DNA from: Candidatus Tisiphia endosymbiont of Sialis lutaria
Lineage (GTDB): Bacteria > Pseudomonadota > Alphaproteobacteria > Rickettsiales > Rickettsiaceae
Assembly (NCBI RefSeq): GCF_964026535.1
Contig: NZ_OZ032153.1
Span: 744,001 to 808,000, forward strand
Reading direction: 5' to 3'
DNA: 64,000 nt
The notes below the pieces were generated by a model. The model had not been told where the DNA came from and did no database searches. It saw only the letters and a list, made by a program, of their open reading frames with translations. Each line of letters starts with the position of its first letter. The first letter of the stretch is position 1. Position numbers and translations under genes: made by a program. Below are positions 27,727 through 37,405 of the stretch, in pieces.

Positions 27727-28296
27727 ATGAATGAAAACAATAAAATTTTTGATAATTTGTCTGGTAAGGTTTTGATAGCTACTCCTTATATGCTTGATGG
27801 TATATTTAATAAATCACTTGTTTATATGCTATCTCATACAGCAGAGGGAGCGATGGGCTTAATTTTCAATAATTTAGTGAATCATATAGAAATAAAATCG
27901 TTCTTTAAAATATCTGATGATCAGGTAGGTAATATTATGATGCCTATCTATTTGGGAGGACCAGTTGAGCATGATCGTGGTTTTTTCTTACATTCTGATG
28001 ACTATAATGAGAATTTATTATTGAAGTTTCAAAATCATTTAGCAGTTAGTTCTAATCCTCAAATCCCTCATGATATTGCTTCTGGTAATGGTCCTAAAAA
28101 TAGTTTATTTATTATTGGCTATACTTCTTGGAAAGCAGGGCAGCTTGAAGCAGAGATTAAGGATAATTTGTGGATAATAACAGATTGTGATAAAGATTTT
28201 ATTTTTTCTGGTCGTCCAGAGCATAAGTGGCATAATGCCTTGCAAAATCTTGGTATCAAAGAATCGCACTTTACTTCACGAATGGGTAATGCTTAA
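27727..28296 (+). CDS. YqgE/AlgH family protein (DUF179)
   Basis: A 189-residue soluble protein of normal length for the family. Conserved stretches are visible: [68 protein letters not shown] and the end region [10 protein letters not shown]. The family is widespread in proteobacteria and has no settled biochemical activity. No partner gene is adjacent: the gene is followed by a palindromic repeat and then terC. An A+T-rich leader with TAGGTATAATTT lies upstream around 27638 and may be its promoter. Confidence 0.9.
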   Translation: MNENNKIFDNLSGKVLIATPYMLDGIFNKSLVYMLSHTAEGAMGLIFNNLVNHIEIKSFFKISDDQVGNIMMPIYLGGPVEHDRGFFLHSDDYNENLLLKFQNHLAVSSNPQIPHDIASGNGPKNSLFIIGYTSWKAGQLEAEIKDNLWIITDCDKDFIFSGRPEHKWHNALQNLGIKESHFTSRMGNA

Positions 28297-28302
28297 TATT
28301 AT

Positions 28303-28502
28303 ACTCACCTTACGCATGGCATTTAAAAGTCATATAGAAAATAGCTTGGCGTCATTGCATCAGCGTCATTGCGAGAAGCCACTTTAGTGGCGACGAAGCA
28401 ATATATATGTGGATTGCCACGCTCACGTACGTTCGCTCGCAATGACGCTTTGTACTTTTCCGAAATTTTTAAATTGTCATGGGGTTTATGCGTAAGGTGA
28501 GT
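28303..28502. mobile_element. Palindromic MITE-like repeat with ACTCACCTTACGCAT ends, copy 2
   Basis: Left end ACTCACCTTACGCATGGC, right end ATGCGTAAGGTGAGT; arms contain ATATAGAAAATAGCTTGGCG and ATTTTTAAATTGTCATGG. The core has a small duplication (GTCATTGCATCA then GTCATTGCGAG). It fills the 340-base gap before terC; 28503-28620 is A+T-rich and unremarkable. Confidence 0.83.
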
Positions 28503-28636
28503 TACTAAGTTAGGAAATGAAAAAATAAGCAATACCGTAAAAATAATGAAAACAGCTATTAGTGGAGCAAAAAAATCTGTTATATTATAGATATAACCAA
28601 ATTTGGAATAACTATAATAGCTTATAGGAGGAGACT

Positions 28637-29536
28637 TTGACGTGGATTGTTTTTTGTATAGTGATTGTAGGTTTATTAATCTATGATCTTGGTTTTGCTA
28701 ACAAAGAAAATAAGGTATTAACCTTTCGCCAAACCATTTATTTTAGCCTTTTTTACTTAATTATAGCATGCCTTTTTGGTGTTTTTATTTTCTTTGATAT
28801 GGGAAGAGAAAAAGCCCAAGAATATTACACTTGTTTTTTTATAGAAAAAGCCATGTCATTGGATAATATTTTTATTATTTTAATGATTTTCCAGTTTTTT
28901 TCTATTCCCTTGATCTATCAACATCGAATATTATTTTTGGGAATTCTAGGTGTCATAGTGTCTAGAGCTATAATTATATATTTAGGGGTCATTGTTATCT
29001 CAAAATTTTCTTGGTTATTATATGTTTTTGCAATTATTCTTATAACTACAGGTATAAAAACTTTTTATCTATCAAATAAAAATTTAAAAGTGCAAGAATC
29101 GTCTATTTATAGAATTCTACAAAAATACTTTAGCATTACCCCCAAAATCTCGGGTTACAAATTTTTTGTTAAAACTAGCAAAGGTATCAGCATTACTCCT
29201 CTTTTTGCATCATTAATAATGATAGAAGTTATGGATATTGTGTTTGCCATTGATAGTATACCAGCAATATTTGCTATCACTAAGGATCCTTATATAATTT
29301 ATACTTCTAATATTTTTGCCATATTAGGTCTGCGTGCCTTATTCTTATGCTTAGCTAATGTTGTTAAGCAATTTAGTTATATAAAATATTCGCTAGCATT
29401 AATATTAATATTTATTGGTATAAAAATATTCGCTGAACATGTTATTGATATTCCATCTTATACTACACTGGCTATGACAATTATTCTTTTGTCTCTTGGC
29501 ATTATTATCTCTATTATTAAGAAAAGGCGTATGTAA
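28637..29536 (+). CDS. TerC family integral membrane protein
   Basis: A 299-residue protein with about nine hydrophobic segments. The paired acidic signatures of TerC/Alx proteins are intact: [10 protein letters not shown] near residue 75 and [14 protein letters not shown] near residue 200, in membrane segments and likely to coordinate metal. Related proteins export manganese or affect tellurite resistance and metal loading of secreted proteins. The start is TTG, supported by the strong site AGGAGGA 4 bases before it; no ATG is near. The gene stands alone. Confidence 0.88.
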   Translation: MTWIVFCIVIVGLLIYDLGFANKENKVLTFRQTIYFSLFYLIIACLFGVFIFFDMGREKAQEYYTCFFIEKAMSLDNIFIILMIFQFFSIPLIYQHRILFLGILGVIVSRAIIIYLGVIVISKFSWLLYVFAIILITTGIKTFYLSNKNLKVQESSIYRILQKYFSITPKISGYKFFVKTSKGISITPLFASLIMIEVMDIVFAIDSIPAIFAITKDPYIIYTSNIFAILGLRALFLCLANVVKQFSYIKYSLALILIFIGIKIFAEHVIDIPSYTTLAMTIILLSLGIIISIIKKRRM

Positions 29537-29720
29537 TTTGGTTTATTAATATTGTAAAGAATAAAATTAATAATATTATATCCCTTTAAATGCTGAGATT
29601 TATAGGCAATGCTAAAATCTTGTTTATTTTCCACTGGCATAAAATATATTTTTATGCTAGAAGTTTGAAATTGTTGTATCGATTTATTCGAAATTTAATT
29701 TATGTTATGAGGTTCTAACT

Positions 29721-29993
29721 ATGGATGAAAATATTGCACAAAATACTGTCGATCAAGATACTATCGAACAAGATATTATTGAAATCGTTGCTAATACATT
29801 AAAAGTAAAAAAAGATTTAATCACCCCTGAATCTAGATTTGTTGAGGATCTCAAAGCAGATAGTTTAGATATAGTTGAATTAATGATGGCAATAGAAGCA
29901 AAGTATAAATGCGATATACCAGATGATGATGCTAGTAAAATTCTAACCGTTGCTGACCTTATACAATACGTAATACATCATAAAAAAAATTAA
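29721..29993 (+). CDS. acpP: Acyl carrier protein
   Basis: A 90-residue acidic protein with the phosphopantetheine attachment site ADSLDIVELMM (Ser48). The first 15 residues (MDENIAQNTVDQDTI) are an extension compared with the usual 78-residue AcpP; no internal ATG would remove it. It carries growing acyl chains in fatty-acid and lipid A synthesis. fabF follows after 15 bases, the conserved pair. The ribosome site GAGG is present at 29709-29712. Confidence 0.95.
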   Translation: MDENIAQNTVDQDTIEQDIIEIVANTLKVKKDLITPESRFVEDLKADSLDIVELMMAIEAKYKCDIPDDDASKILTVADLIQYVIHHKKN

Positions 29994-30008
29994 TCATAAG
30001 CTATAATT

Positions 30009-31268
30009 ATGTCAACTAGAAGAGTCGTTATAACTGGTATTGGATTAGTCACCCCACTGGGAGTTGGGGTGAAACCCTCTTGGAATGGTATCATAGAGGG
30101 GCGTAGCGGTATTAAGGCAATTACCGGATTTGATACTTCTAACCTTGCTTGTAAAATAGCTGGTATTGTGGATCATTCAACTGATAGCGGCTTTAATCCG
30201 GAAAAATCTATTGACCCTCGTAATGTACATAAGATGGATTTATTCATCCAGTATGGTATCGCAGCAGCTACTGAAGCAATCGAGGATAGTGGATGGCAAG
30301 TACAAGATGAATTATCAGGAGATAGAACAGGTTTAATACTCGGTTCAGGAATCGGTGGACTTAAGATGATCGAAGAGACGTCAGTAAAGTTTCATAAAGA
30401 AAATAATGGCAAAGTTAGTCCATTTTTTATTCCAGCCTCCTTAATCAATCTCCTTTCAGGTCATGTTTCCACTAAATACGGATTTACTGGGCCAAATCAA
30501 GCAGTAGCAACAGCCTGCTCCACTGGGACTCATGCCATAGGAGATGCTACGCGGATGATTCAATATGGTAATGTGGATGTTATGATTGCTGGCGGAGCTG
30601 AAGCACCGGTTACTCCGGTTGGAGTGGCGGGATTCGTTGCTGCAAGGGCGTTATCTACTAAATATAATTCTACCCCTGAAACTGCATCAAGACCCTGGGA
30701 TCAAGAACGTGATGGATTTATAATGGGGGAAGGAGCTGGAGTTGTAGTACTGGAAGAATATGAGCATGCTATTAGTAGAAATGCTAAGATTTATGCTGAA
30801 ATTGTTGGATATGGTTCTACTGGAGATGCTTATCATATGACTTCCCCTCACCCTGATGGAAGAGGTGCTTATAAAGCTATGTTTAATGCTCTTAAAGATG
30901 CAAAAATTGATGCAAGTATTATTGATTATATCAATGCCCACGGGACTTCTACCCAGGTTGGTGATACTATTGAGTTGCTAGCTGTCCAAAGATTATTTTT
31001 GGATGCCAACCCGAAAGTTCTTATGTCGTCAACGAAATCATCTATCGGTCATTTGCTCGGAGCAACTGGTAGCGTAGAGTTAATATACTCAATTCTTGCC
31101 ATACAGGATCAAATTGCTCCACCAACTCTAAATTTACATAAACCGATACCAGAAGTAAAAATAGACTTAGTTCCTTTAGAAGCTAGAAAGGCAAAAATTA
31201 ATTACGTACTTTCTAACTCATTTGGCTTTGGTGGAACTAATGCAAGTTTAATAGTTAAGAAAATATAA
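30009..31268 (+). CDS. fabF: 3-oxoacyl-ACP synthase II
   Basis: A 419-residue condensing enzyme of the thiolase fold that elongates fatty acids on ACP. The nucleophile is C170 in ATACSTGTHAIG; the two catalytic histidines are in NAHGTSTQVGDTIE (about 311) and SIGHLLGATGS (about 348); the late NSFGFGGTNAS loop is intact. Length is normal. It follows acpP closely and should be co-transcribed. Its role in making unsaturated precursors fits with the desaturase gene elsewhere in the window, though that link is only inference. Confidence 0.97.
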   Translation: MSTRRVVITGIGLVTPLGVGVKPSWNGIIEGRSGIKAITGFDTSNLACKIAGIVDHSTDSGFNPEKSIDPRNVHKMDLFIQYGIAAATEAIEDSGWQVQDELSGDRTGLILGSGIGGLKMIEETSVKFHKENNGKVSPFFIPASLINLLSGHVSTKYGFTGPNQAVATACSTGTHAIGDATRMIQYGNVDVMIAGGAEAPVTPVGVAGFVAARALSTKYNSTPETASRPWDQERDGFIMGEGAGVVVLEEYEHAISRNAKIYAEIVGYGSTGDAYHMTSPHPDGRGAYKAMFNALKDAKIDASIIDYINAHGTSTQVGDTIELLAVQRLFLDANPKVLMSSTKSSIGHLLGATGSVELIYSILAIQDQIAPPTLNLHKPIPEVKIDLVPLEARKAKINYVLSNSFGFGGTNASLIVKKI

Positions 31269-31443
31269 TAAACTATATTCAATGGCGGCATCTTTAAATT
31301 TTATAACTTCTACTTTATTATTTTTCCAAAATATGTTATAATCAATGTTGTGTTATCATCTTTAGTATAGTGAGTTTGCAAAAGAACTAATAGTTAATTC
31401 AGTTGACTATAATCTAAGTTTTTATAATGGATAAGGAGTAAGC

Positions 31444-31947
31444 ATGTCAACATCATCTGAATTTAAAGTAGGAGAAAGAATTGTATATCCATCTCATGGA
31501 GTTGGAGAGATAATAAATGTAGAACAGCAAGTGATAGCTGGTACTGATATTAGAGTTTATGTAATATCGTTTCCCCAAGACAAAATGATTCTAAAAGTAC
31601 CTGTAAATAGAGCAACTATTTCGGGTCTTAGAAAACTTGTTAGCAAAACTGACCTGACTATAATATACTCAACACTTCAAGGTAAAGCTAAGCAAGGTAA
31701 TAGGATGTGGAGTAGAAGAGCACAAGAATATGAAAGTAAAATAAATTCTGGCAATATAGTAGCTGTGGCAGAAGTGGTGCGAGATCTCTACAAAAACGTT
31801 GATAGTGATAGGTCTTATAGTGAAAGAACAATTTATGAATCAGCATTAAATAGACTCGCTGGGGAACTTGCTATTCTTGAAAACATAAATCCTGATGAGG
31901 CAATTAATAAATTAATTGAAGTATTGAAGGATAAACTCGCTGCATAA
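31444..31947 (+). CDS. carD: CarD family transcriptional regulator
   Basis: A 167-residue protein with an N-terminal CarD/CdnL RNA-polymerase-interacting domain (FKVGERIVYPSHGVGEIINV, ILKVPVNRATISGLRKLVS) and a helical C-terminal domain containing the family segment MWSRRAQEYESKINSGN, which contacts promoter DNA. It probably stabilises open complexes at rRNA and other promoters. The ribosome site ATAAGGAGT precedes the ATG. A family A palindrome begins 4 bases after the stop codon and may act as the transcript end. Confidence 0.92.
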   Translation: MSTSSEFKVGERIVYPSHGVGEIINVEQQVIAGTDIRVYVISFPQDKMILKVPVNRATISGLRKLVSKTDLTIIYSTLQGKAKQGNRMWSRRAQEYESKINSGNIVAVAEVVRDLYKNVDSDRSYSERTIYESALNRLAGELAILENINPDEAINKLIEVLKDKLAA

Positions 31948-31950
31948 CGA

Positions 31951-32049
31951 TATAGTCAATTGATGAGAAGTTGGGGACGTTGTCGCTCAATGCTCGCCTA
32001 TTACTTATAGGTATCGCTCCTAGCCCCAAATTCCCCTGAATTGACTATA
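31951..32049. repeat. Family A palindrome (99 bp)
   Basis: TATAGTCAATTGATGAGAAG to GAATTGACTATA, with CTCGCCTATTACTTATAGG in the middle. It is followed directly by a family D piece at 32047-32090. Confidence 0.9.
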
Positions 32050-32090
32050 ATCGGATTTATAACGTTGCTAATTCAAGTTAATTCACTATA
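32047..32090. repeat. Interspersed repeat, family D copy 3 (short)
   Basis: ATAATCGGATTTATAACG, then TTGCTAATTCAAG and TTCACTATA, matching the end of 6302-6360. Confidence 0.7.
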
Positions 32091-32181
32091 GAATCGCTAA
32101 GTACCAAAAGACTATTGTTGATATTTATAGAAGATAGCATAGAATATACCAAGCAATAAATTGTTTATGAGTCTTTAATTT

Positions 32182-33036
32182 ATGTTACATGGGTCTATTA
32201 AAAATAATAGTTTTGTTTCTGTACCAGGAAAACAGCATCCATTCCATCTTGTCGATCCCAGCCCTTGGCCCATTCTGACTGCATTTGCCTTATTGCTTTT
32301 AGCTATTGGTAGCATAATGTTTATGCATCAATATCGATTTGGAACATATGTTTTTGGAGTCGGTATTCTTTCGGTGATTTTTTGTTTATCTTCCTGGTGG
32401 AGAGATGTAATTAAAGAGGGATTAATTGGAAAACATCATACTGAGCCAGTAAGAATTGGCTTAAGGATAGGTATGGCATTATTTATCTTGTCAGAGATAA
32501 TGTTTTTTGCAGCATTTTTTGGATCCTTTTTTAACGCAAGTCTTTTTCCTGTAGGATTGCTAGATGGTGTATGGGTAGTAAAGCCTGGTATATGGCCTCC
32601 TGCATCTATTCAAACATTTGATCCTTTTGACATCCCTTTTATTAATACATTGATTCTTTTATTATCTGGTACAACAGTAACATGGGCACATTATGCTGTT
32701 GAGGAAAATAATCAGAAAGATTGTGTAACAGCTCTTGGTTTGACCATAATATTGGGGATATTTTTTAGTTTAATGCAAGCTTACGAATATCATCATGCAA
32801 CTTTTAAATTTAAAGACGGTATCTATTCTTCTAATTTTTATTTAGCAACCGGTTTTCATGGTGTTCATGTAATAATTGGCACTATATTCTTAACTGTTTG
32901 TTATTATAGAGCACGAAGAGGTGATTTTGTTAAAGGCAATGGTCATTTAGGTTTTGAATTTGCCGCTTGGTACTGGCATTTTGTCGATGTAGTATGGTTA
33001 TTTTTATTCACTTTTATATATGTTCTTGGGAAATAA
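32182..33036 (+). CDS. Cytochrome c oxidase subunit III
   Basis: A 284-residue membrane protein with seven hydrophobic segments, the usual size for bacterial and mitochondrial-type subunit III of aa3 oxidase. Family motifs are visible: HPFHLVDPSPWPILTA at the start, SWWRDVIKEG, RIGMALFILSEIMFFAAFFG, LLLSGTTVTWAHYA, GFHGVHVIIGT and the end WYWHFVDVVWLFLF. It supports the proton-pumping subunit I in the inner membrane. Subunits I and II are not in the window, so the oxidase genes are dispersed here. Confidence 0.96.
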   Translation: MLHGSIKNNSFVSVPGKQHPFHLVDPSPWPILTAFALLLLAIGSIMFMHQYRFGTYVFGVGILSVIFCLSSWWRDVIKEGLIGKHHTEPVRIGLRIGMALFILSEIMFFAAFFGSFFNASLFPVGLLDGVWVVKPGIWPPASIQTFDPFDIPFINTLILLLSGTTVTWAHYAVEENNQKDCVTALGLTIILGIFFSLMQAYEYHHATFKFKDGIYSSNFYLATGFHGVHVIIGTIFLTVCYYRARRGDFVKGNGHLGFEFAAWYWHFVDVVWLFLFTFIYVLGK

Positions 33037-33140
33037 ATTTTTAAATTAACTAATTTGTAGAAATTGCGACTAAAACAACACGTAAGACTTAATTTCTCAG
33101 CCATTCTTTAACTAGATTAGCCCCATCCGTAGATTAATCC

Positions 33141-33169
33141 TTGAATTGTAAAAAGCTAGCATATAGAAT
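33141..33169 (+). promoter_or_regulatory. Promoter of first virB2
   Basis: TTGAAT at 33141-33146, a 17-base spacer and TAGAAT at 33164-33169. The same boxes and spacing precede the second virB2 copy, which supports their use. Confidence 0.7.
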
Positions 33170-33206
33170 CAACGACATGTCTAATAATTCGTTAATGAGG
33201 TAAAAT

Positions 33207-33581
33207 ATGAATGTTTATAAACCATATTTGGAACAATTTGATAGTAACTTTGTCTGGCGTTTGCTGTTTGTTCTTTGCAGCGTTGCTCTAATTATTGCAG
33301 TATCAGATGCTTTTGCTGCTGATCCTCCTGCTGGTGGTGGTAATACTACTTCTGATCCAGTAGGTACAGTGTTGTGTAATATGATTAAAATATTTCGTGG
33401 AAATACGGCTCGTGGTATAGCAGTTATTGGTATAGTTGTACTAGGAATTCAAACTCTCAGAGGACAATTAAAATGGGAAGTTGCACTAGTTATTGTGACT
33501 GGGGTTATAATATTGTTTAAAGCTCCTGAAATTATAAATATGGTAGCTGGTACAGCCACTGATGCAGAAAAATGTGTATAA
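33207..33581 (+). CDS. virB2: VirB2/TrbC-family type IV secretion pilin (copy 1)
   Basis: A 124-residue small pilin. A long signal peptide (to DAFAADP, cleavage expected near residue 38) is followed by a short Gly-rich segment (PPAGGGNTTSDP) and two membrane helices: GIAVIGIVVLGIQTL and VALVIVTGVIILFKAPEII. This pattern fits VirB2, whose mature subunits lie in the inner membrane and assemble at the type IV channel. It sits alone with its own promoter and a GAGG ribosome site, away from the main virB cluster. It differs from copy 2 mainly in the signal peptide, the Gly-rich insert and the C-terminus (TATDAEKCV). Confidence 0.88.
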   Translation: MNVYKPYLEQFDSNFVWRLLFVLCSVALIIAVSDAFAADPPAGGGNTTSDPVGTVLCNMIKIFRGNTARGIAVIGIVVLGIQTLRGQLKWEVALVIVTGVIILFKAPEIINMVAGTATDAEKCV

Positions 33582-33596
33582 TGGTAGCAAGTGGTA

Positions 33597-33833
33597 CAGC
33601 ATAAAAACGTCATTGCGAGCAATAGTGAAGAACGACGAAGCAATCAAAAAAAAGATTAAAATGGATTGCTTCGACCATTACATGGTCTTGCAATGACGTA
33701 TATGCACCCCAAACGTCATTGCGAGGAGTGCTAAAGCACGACGAAGCAATCCATGAGAATTAGTATAGATACATCAAGACTATATGGATTGCTTCGTAGG
33801 CTCACGCCTCCTCGCAATGACGTTTTTATGCTG
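33597..33833. repeat. Two tandem core repeats within CAGCATAAAAACG arms
   Basis: The outer arms CAGCATAAAAACGTCATTGC and GCAATGACGTTTTTATGCTG enclose two cores joined by GTATATGCACCCCAAACG. The same joining sequence occurs at 52725-52745. It occupies the space between the two virB2 genes. Confidence 0.83.
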
Positions 33834-33983
33834 CTTAATACTTATAGAATAAAAATTGTAGGGTATGGGCTATAAGTCTCGTTTAGAATTATACAAACTA
33901 CTCTCCATATATGGCTAAAACAGCACATAAACCTTTATTCCTCAGTAATTCTTTAATTAGATATTCCGCTTTATATTAAATCC

Positions 33984-34012
33984 TTGAATTTTAAAAGGCT
34001 ACAGTATAGAAT
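33984..34012 (+). promoter_or_regulatory. Promoter of second virB2
   Basis: TTGAAT at 33984-33989, a 17-base spacer and TAGAAT at 34007-34012, matching the boxes before copy 1. The surrounding 130 bases are alignable between the copies but diverged. Confidence 0.7.
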
Positions 34013-34051
34013 CAGCTGCATGTTTAAATAATTCATTTAACGAGGTAAAAT

Positions 34052-34414
34052 ATGAATATTTATAGACCATATTTGGAACAATCTGATAGTAACTTTGCCT
34101 GGCGGTTACTGCTTGTTCTTTGCAGCGTTGCTGTAATTATTGCGGCATCAGATGCTTTTGCGGCTTCTAGTGCCGATCCAGTAGGTGCAGTGTTGTGTAA
34201 TATGATTAAAATATTTCGTGGAAATACGGCTCGTGGTATAGCAGTTATTGGTATAGTTGTACTAGGAATTCAAACTCTCAGAGGACAATTAAAATGGGAA
34301 GTTGCACTGGTTATTGTGACTGGGGTTATAATATTGTTTAAAGCTCCTGACATTATAAATATGGTAGCTGGGTCAACTGATGCAACATGTGGTATCACAG
34401 AGATTGCTAAATAG
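34052..34414 (+). CDS. virB2: VirB2/TrbC-family type IV secretion pilin (copy 2)
   Basis: A 120-residue paralog of the previous pilin with the same plan: signal peptide ending DAFAAS, then the stretch SADPVGAVLCNMIKIFRG and two membrane helices. From the conserved Cys to the second helix the two proteins differ at one residue (E or D before IINM). The C-terminus (STDATCGITEIAK) is different and adds a Cys. Its own promoter and GAGG ribosome site are present, and an intrinsic terminator lies 37 bases after the stop. Which copy builds the pilus, or whether both do, is not shown. Confidence 0.88.
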   Translation: MNIYRPYLEQSDSNFAWRLLLVLCSVAVIIAASDAFAASSADPVGAVLCNMIKIFRGNTARGIAVIGIVVLGIQTLRGQLKWEVALVIVTGVIILFKAPDIINMVAGSTDATCGITEIAK

Positions 34415-34450
34415 ATAAAAAAGCGTTATCCACAGTATCGTTTTAGCTCT

Positions 34451-34492
34451 AGCGGCTCTCCAACAAAATCTTATTAGCGGGGAGCCGCTTTT
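34451..34492 (+). terminator. Intrinsic terminator after second virB2
   Basis: AGCGGCTCTCC pairs with GGGGAGCCGCT and is followed by TTTT. It is a G+C-rich stem in an A+T-rich setting and the clearest rho-independent terminator in the window. Confidence 0.8.
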
Positions 34493-34541
34493 GCTAACCT
34501 AAAGCAATATAGGGAAACTTATAGTATTGACATAGCTATAG

Positions 34542-34988
34542 TTAATTTTCACTTTCTCGCATTTTCTTGTGATATAAAGCACCAAAATCAATTGGATCAA
34601 TCATCAATGGCTGGAACCCTCCATCCTGCGTTACATCCGAAATAATTTTTCTGGCAAATGGGAAAATCATTGCTGGACAGTGAATTGCTAATATCATCTG
34701 GTGTTGATCTTTCGCTATATTAATCAGGTTAAAAACCCCTGCATATTTTAGGTCTACTATAAATAGCTTATGTTTTTCACTCATTGCTTTAGCTTCTATA
34801 CTTAATTCTACCTCATAAAAGTTTTCTTCAGGTAAATTAGAAATATTAAGGTCTAGGAACAAATCAATTTGTGGATTACGTTCCAAAGATACTAAAGATT
34901 TTGGAGCATCTGGATTTTCAAAAGATAAATCCTTTATGTATTGGGCGTTAATAGCGATATGTGGCATCTCTTGTTGATTAGAGTTCAT
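34542..34988 (-). CDS. secB: Protein-export chaperone SecB
   Basis: A 148-residue acidic chaperone, normal length. Family stretches are visible: [21 protein letters not shown] at the start, [24 protein letters not shown] and the later [33 protein letters not shown]. It holds preproteins unfolded in the cytosol and delivers them to SecA. dcd lies upstream on the same strand with about 30 bases between, so co-transcription is likely. Confidence 0.96.
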   Translation of the reverse strand: MNSNQQEMPHIAINAQYIKDLSFENPDAPKSLVSLERNPQIDLFLDLNISNLPEENFYEVELSIEAKAMSEKHKLFIVDLKYAGVFNLINIAKDQHQMILAIHCPAMIFPFARKIISDVTQDGGFQPLMIDPIDFGALYHKKMRESEN

Positions 34989-35016
34989 AACAAATAGTCC
35001 TTTTATATTAAAATTT

Positions 35017-35583
35017 TTAAGTTATTGGCAAGGTAACACCTTGCTGTTTCATATATTTCCCATGACGATCAGCATAAGATGTATTACAAATTTGATCGCC
35101 TTTTAAAAATAAAAATTGACACGCTCCTTCATTAGCATAAATTTTTGCCGGTAATGGAGTAGTATTAGAAAATTCTAATGTTACATGTCCTTCCCATTCA
35201 GGTTCTAATGGTGTTACGTTAACAATTATACCGCATCTTGCATAGGTTGATTTACCAACACAAATAACTAATACATCTCTTGGAATCTTAAAATATTCAA
35301 TTGTTCTTGCTAAAGCAAAACTGTTTGGTGGAATAATACAAACATCAACCTCTCTATCTACCAAGCTGCATTCAGTGAAATTCTTGGGATCAACTATTGC
35401 CGAATTGATATTAGTAAATATTTTGAATTCTTTTGAGACTCTTGCATCATAACCATACGACGATAAACCATAAGAAATAATCCTCTCTGAGTTATTTAAT
35501 TTAACTTGTGTATCAGTAAAAGGTGTAATCATATCATGGTTTACACACATTTTTCTTATCCAATTATCAGACATAATGGTCAT
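35017..35583 (-). CDS. dcd: dCTP deaminase
   Basis: A 188-residue trimeric enzyme that converts dCTP to dUTP for thymidylate supply. The family core is intact: [12 protein letters not shown] near the start, [29 protein letters not shown] with the active-site Arg, and [13 protein letters not shown] with the catalytic Glu; the nucleotide-gating tail ends in [13 protein letters not shown]. The start at 35583 gives the short MTIMSD lead seen in related proteins; an internal ATG three codons later is also possible. Confidence 0.95.
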   Translation of the reverse strand: MTIMSDNWIRKMCVNHDMITPFTDTQVKLNNSERIISYGLSSYGYDARVSKEFKIFTNINSAIVDPKNFTECSLVDREVDVCIIPPNSFALARTIEYFKIPRDVLVICVGKSTYARCGIIVNVTPLEPEWEGHVTLEFSNTTPLPAKIYANEGACQFLFLKGDQICNTSYADRHGKYMKQQGVTLPIT

Positions 35584-35618
35584 ATATAATTACACATAAT
35601 TATGGTTAAGTTTCCGAA

Positions 35619-35725
35619 TATAGTCAATTCAGGAGAATTTGGGGCTAGGAACGATGGAGCGACGCCTATAAGTAATAGGCGAGCGACGAGTGACGACGTC
35701 CCCAACTTCTCATCAATTGACTATA
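35619..35725. repeat. Family A palindrome (107 bp)
   Basis: A complete copy in the orientation TATAGTCAATTCAGGAG to ATCAATTGACTATA with CGACGCCTATAAGTAATAGG in the centre. It lies upstream of dcd; the rest of the gap (35726-35862) is A+T-rich without features. Confidence 0.9.
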
Positions 35726-35862
35726 AATCTAAATAATATAGTAAAAAGTTAGAAGCACTAAGTGTTTTTAGAATATTTTTTTTTAAAAATTTCAGCCATA
35801 GTAAATTAGCAAGACCAGTACTCGGACTCAAGATTATTTACAATGGCTGTAATATAAGGTTA

Positions 35863-37392
35863 TCATTTTTCTTTAAATGCTCTGAACATAGTGTCAGTAA
35901 TAGGATCAAGTAGATATCTTAGAAGAGTTCTTGTGCCAGTGACAATTTGAACTTCCACCTGCATGCCAGGATGGAGTTCTAACTTTCTAGCTTTTGCAAT
36001 CTTATTAAATTCCTCCATATCAATCTCAATTATAGCAACGTAAAAAGTCTCTGGAGTTTGTTGTGCTTGAGTTCTGTCTTGGACAGTGTCAGGAGATATT
36101 CTAACGACTTTACCAGTAAATAATGGTGTTGTTCTAGATTTAAAAGCACTAAAGCGAATCTTTGCTAACAAACCTTCATGTACTGAATCTATGTTTTTTT
36201 GTGGAACTTTTGCCTCTATTATCAAAGTATCATTAGTTGGAGAAATTTCTACAATCGGAGTAGTGTTGTTAGGAATTACTCCGCCTATTGTATGAAAGTG
36301 CAATACATTGATAATACCATCAACAGGAGACGTAATAACTGTACGACTTAATGAGTCCTTATAAGCAGTAAACTGCTCTTTTAGATGAGATACTTGTCCT
36401 TGAGCATCTTTTAATTCAGTCAGAGTATCCTTTGTATATTTATTCTGTAGGTTAATAATACTAATCTCACACTCTATAATAGTATGTTTAGTAGCCGCAA
36501 TGTCACTTTCTGTCATAGCTATTTCACTTTTAAAGTTAGCTTCCTTAGCTTCAATTTCCAATAAAGCAGCTTTATTAGAAAAACCTTTATCATGTAATGT
36601 ATTTATTGCTTTTAAACGATCCCTAATAACTTCTAGACTTTTGACATTGGCAATCTTTCTAGCTTGCATACCTTCAATTTTTTTATTTAATTGCTCGATC
36701 TTTTGATGCAAAGCATTTTTCTCACTTTTATACATTTCCTTTTTGGAATAAAATAAGCTTTCTTGAGTATGTATAACCCTTGCTACTTCAGGTAGATCCA
36801 TGGCATCTGTTAATAATTTGGGAAACTCAATTTTGTCTTGATTATCTCTCTCAGCCATCAAGCGACTTTCTGCTGCTAAAGCGTGCCTATATTGGCTTAA
36901 AGTAATTTCGTACTGCGATTTAATTTTTGTATCTTCCAACTTTATTAATTTATCACCCGCCTTGACTTTATCGCCTTGTTTAACAAAAATATTAGCTATA
37001 ATTCCACCCTCCTGGTGATTAATTATTTGCTTATTACTATATGTTACCAGAACGCCCGATGCCCCAGCCGCACTATCAAGAGGAGCAAAACTTCCCCATA
37101 TTCCTCCAACTAACACAAAGCAGATTATTATAGCTACTCCAAAGAGAATTGGAGCTCTAGCAGTTTGTACTACATCATTGCGATCAACATCATTATTTTT
37201 GGTAACAAAATTAACAAAACGATCAAGATAATATAATGTATTCTGAATTGTCTTAGAAATACCTACTACTATCTTTTGTGATAGAACACCCCCCTTTGTT
37301 TTTTTCGAGTGTATCAAATCATTTTGTAGCGATAAGAGCTGTTTAAGTTGCTCTGCTGTAAATGTCGGCTTATTAGTTGGCTTTTCTTCCAT
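35863..37392 (-). CDS. Type I secretion membrane fusion protein (HlyD family)
   Basis: A 509-residue periplasmic adaptor with a single membrane helix near residue 80 (ILFGVAIIICFVLVGGIWG), a lipoyl-like piece (GGIIANIFVKQGDKVKAGD), a long helical hairpin (residues about 160-370, coiled coil), and the HlyD C-terminal motif VISPVDG-like ITSPVDGIINVL followed by LHPGMQVEVQI. The ATG at 37392 is chosen over an upstream start inside the ABC gene. It begins 13 bases after the ABC transporter gene, so the two form an export pair. An outer-membrane TolC is not in the window. The substrate is unknown. Confidence 0.92.
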   Translation of the reverse strand: MEEKPTNKPTFTAEQLKQLLSLQNDLIHSKKTKGGVLSQKIVVGISKTIQNTLYYLDRFVNFVTKNNDVDRNDVVQTARAPILFGVAIIICFVLVGGIWGSFAPLDSAAGASGVLVTYSNKQIINHQEGGIIANIFVKQGDKVKAGDKLIKLEDTKIKSQYEITLSQYRHALAAESRLMAERDNQDKIEFPKLLTDAMDLPEVARVIHTQESLFYSKKEMYKSEKNALHQKIEQLNKKIEGMQARKIANVKSLEVIRDRLKAINTLHDKGFSNKAALLEIEAKEANFKSEIAMTESDIAATKHTIIECEISIINLQNKYTKDTLTELKDAQGQVSHLKEQFTAYKDSLSRTVITSPVDGIINVLHFHTIGGVIPNNTTPIVEISPTNDTLIIEAKVPQKNIDSVHEGLLAKIRFSAFKSRTTPLFTGKVVRISPDTVQDRTQAQQTPETFYVAIIEIDMEEFNKIAKARKLELHPGMQVEVQIVTGTRTLLRYLLDPITDTMFRAFKEK

Positions 37393-37405
37393 AATACTTA
37401 AAACT

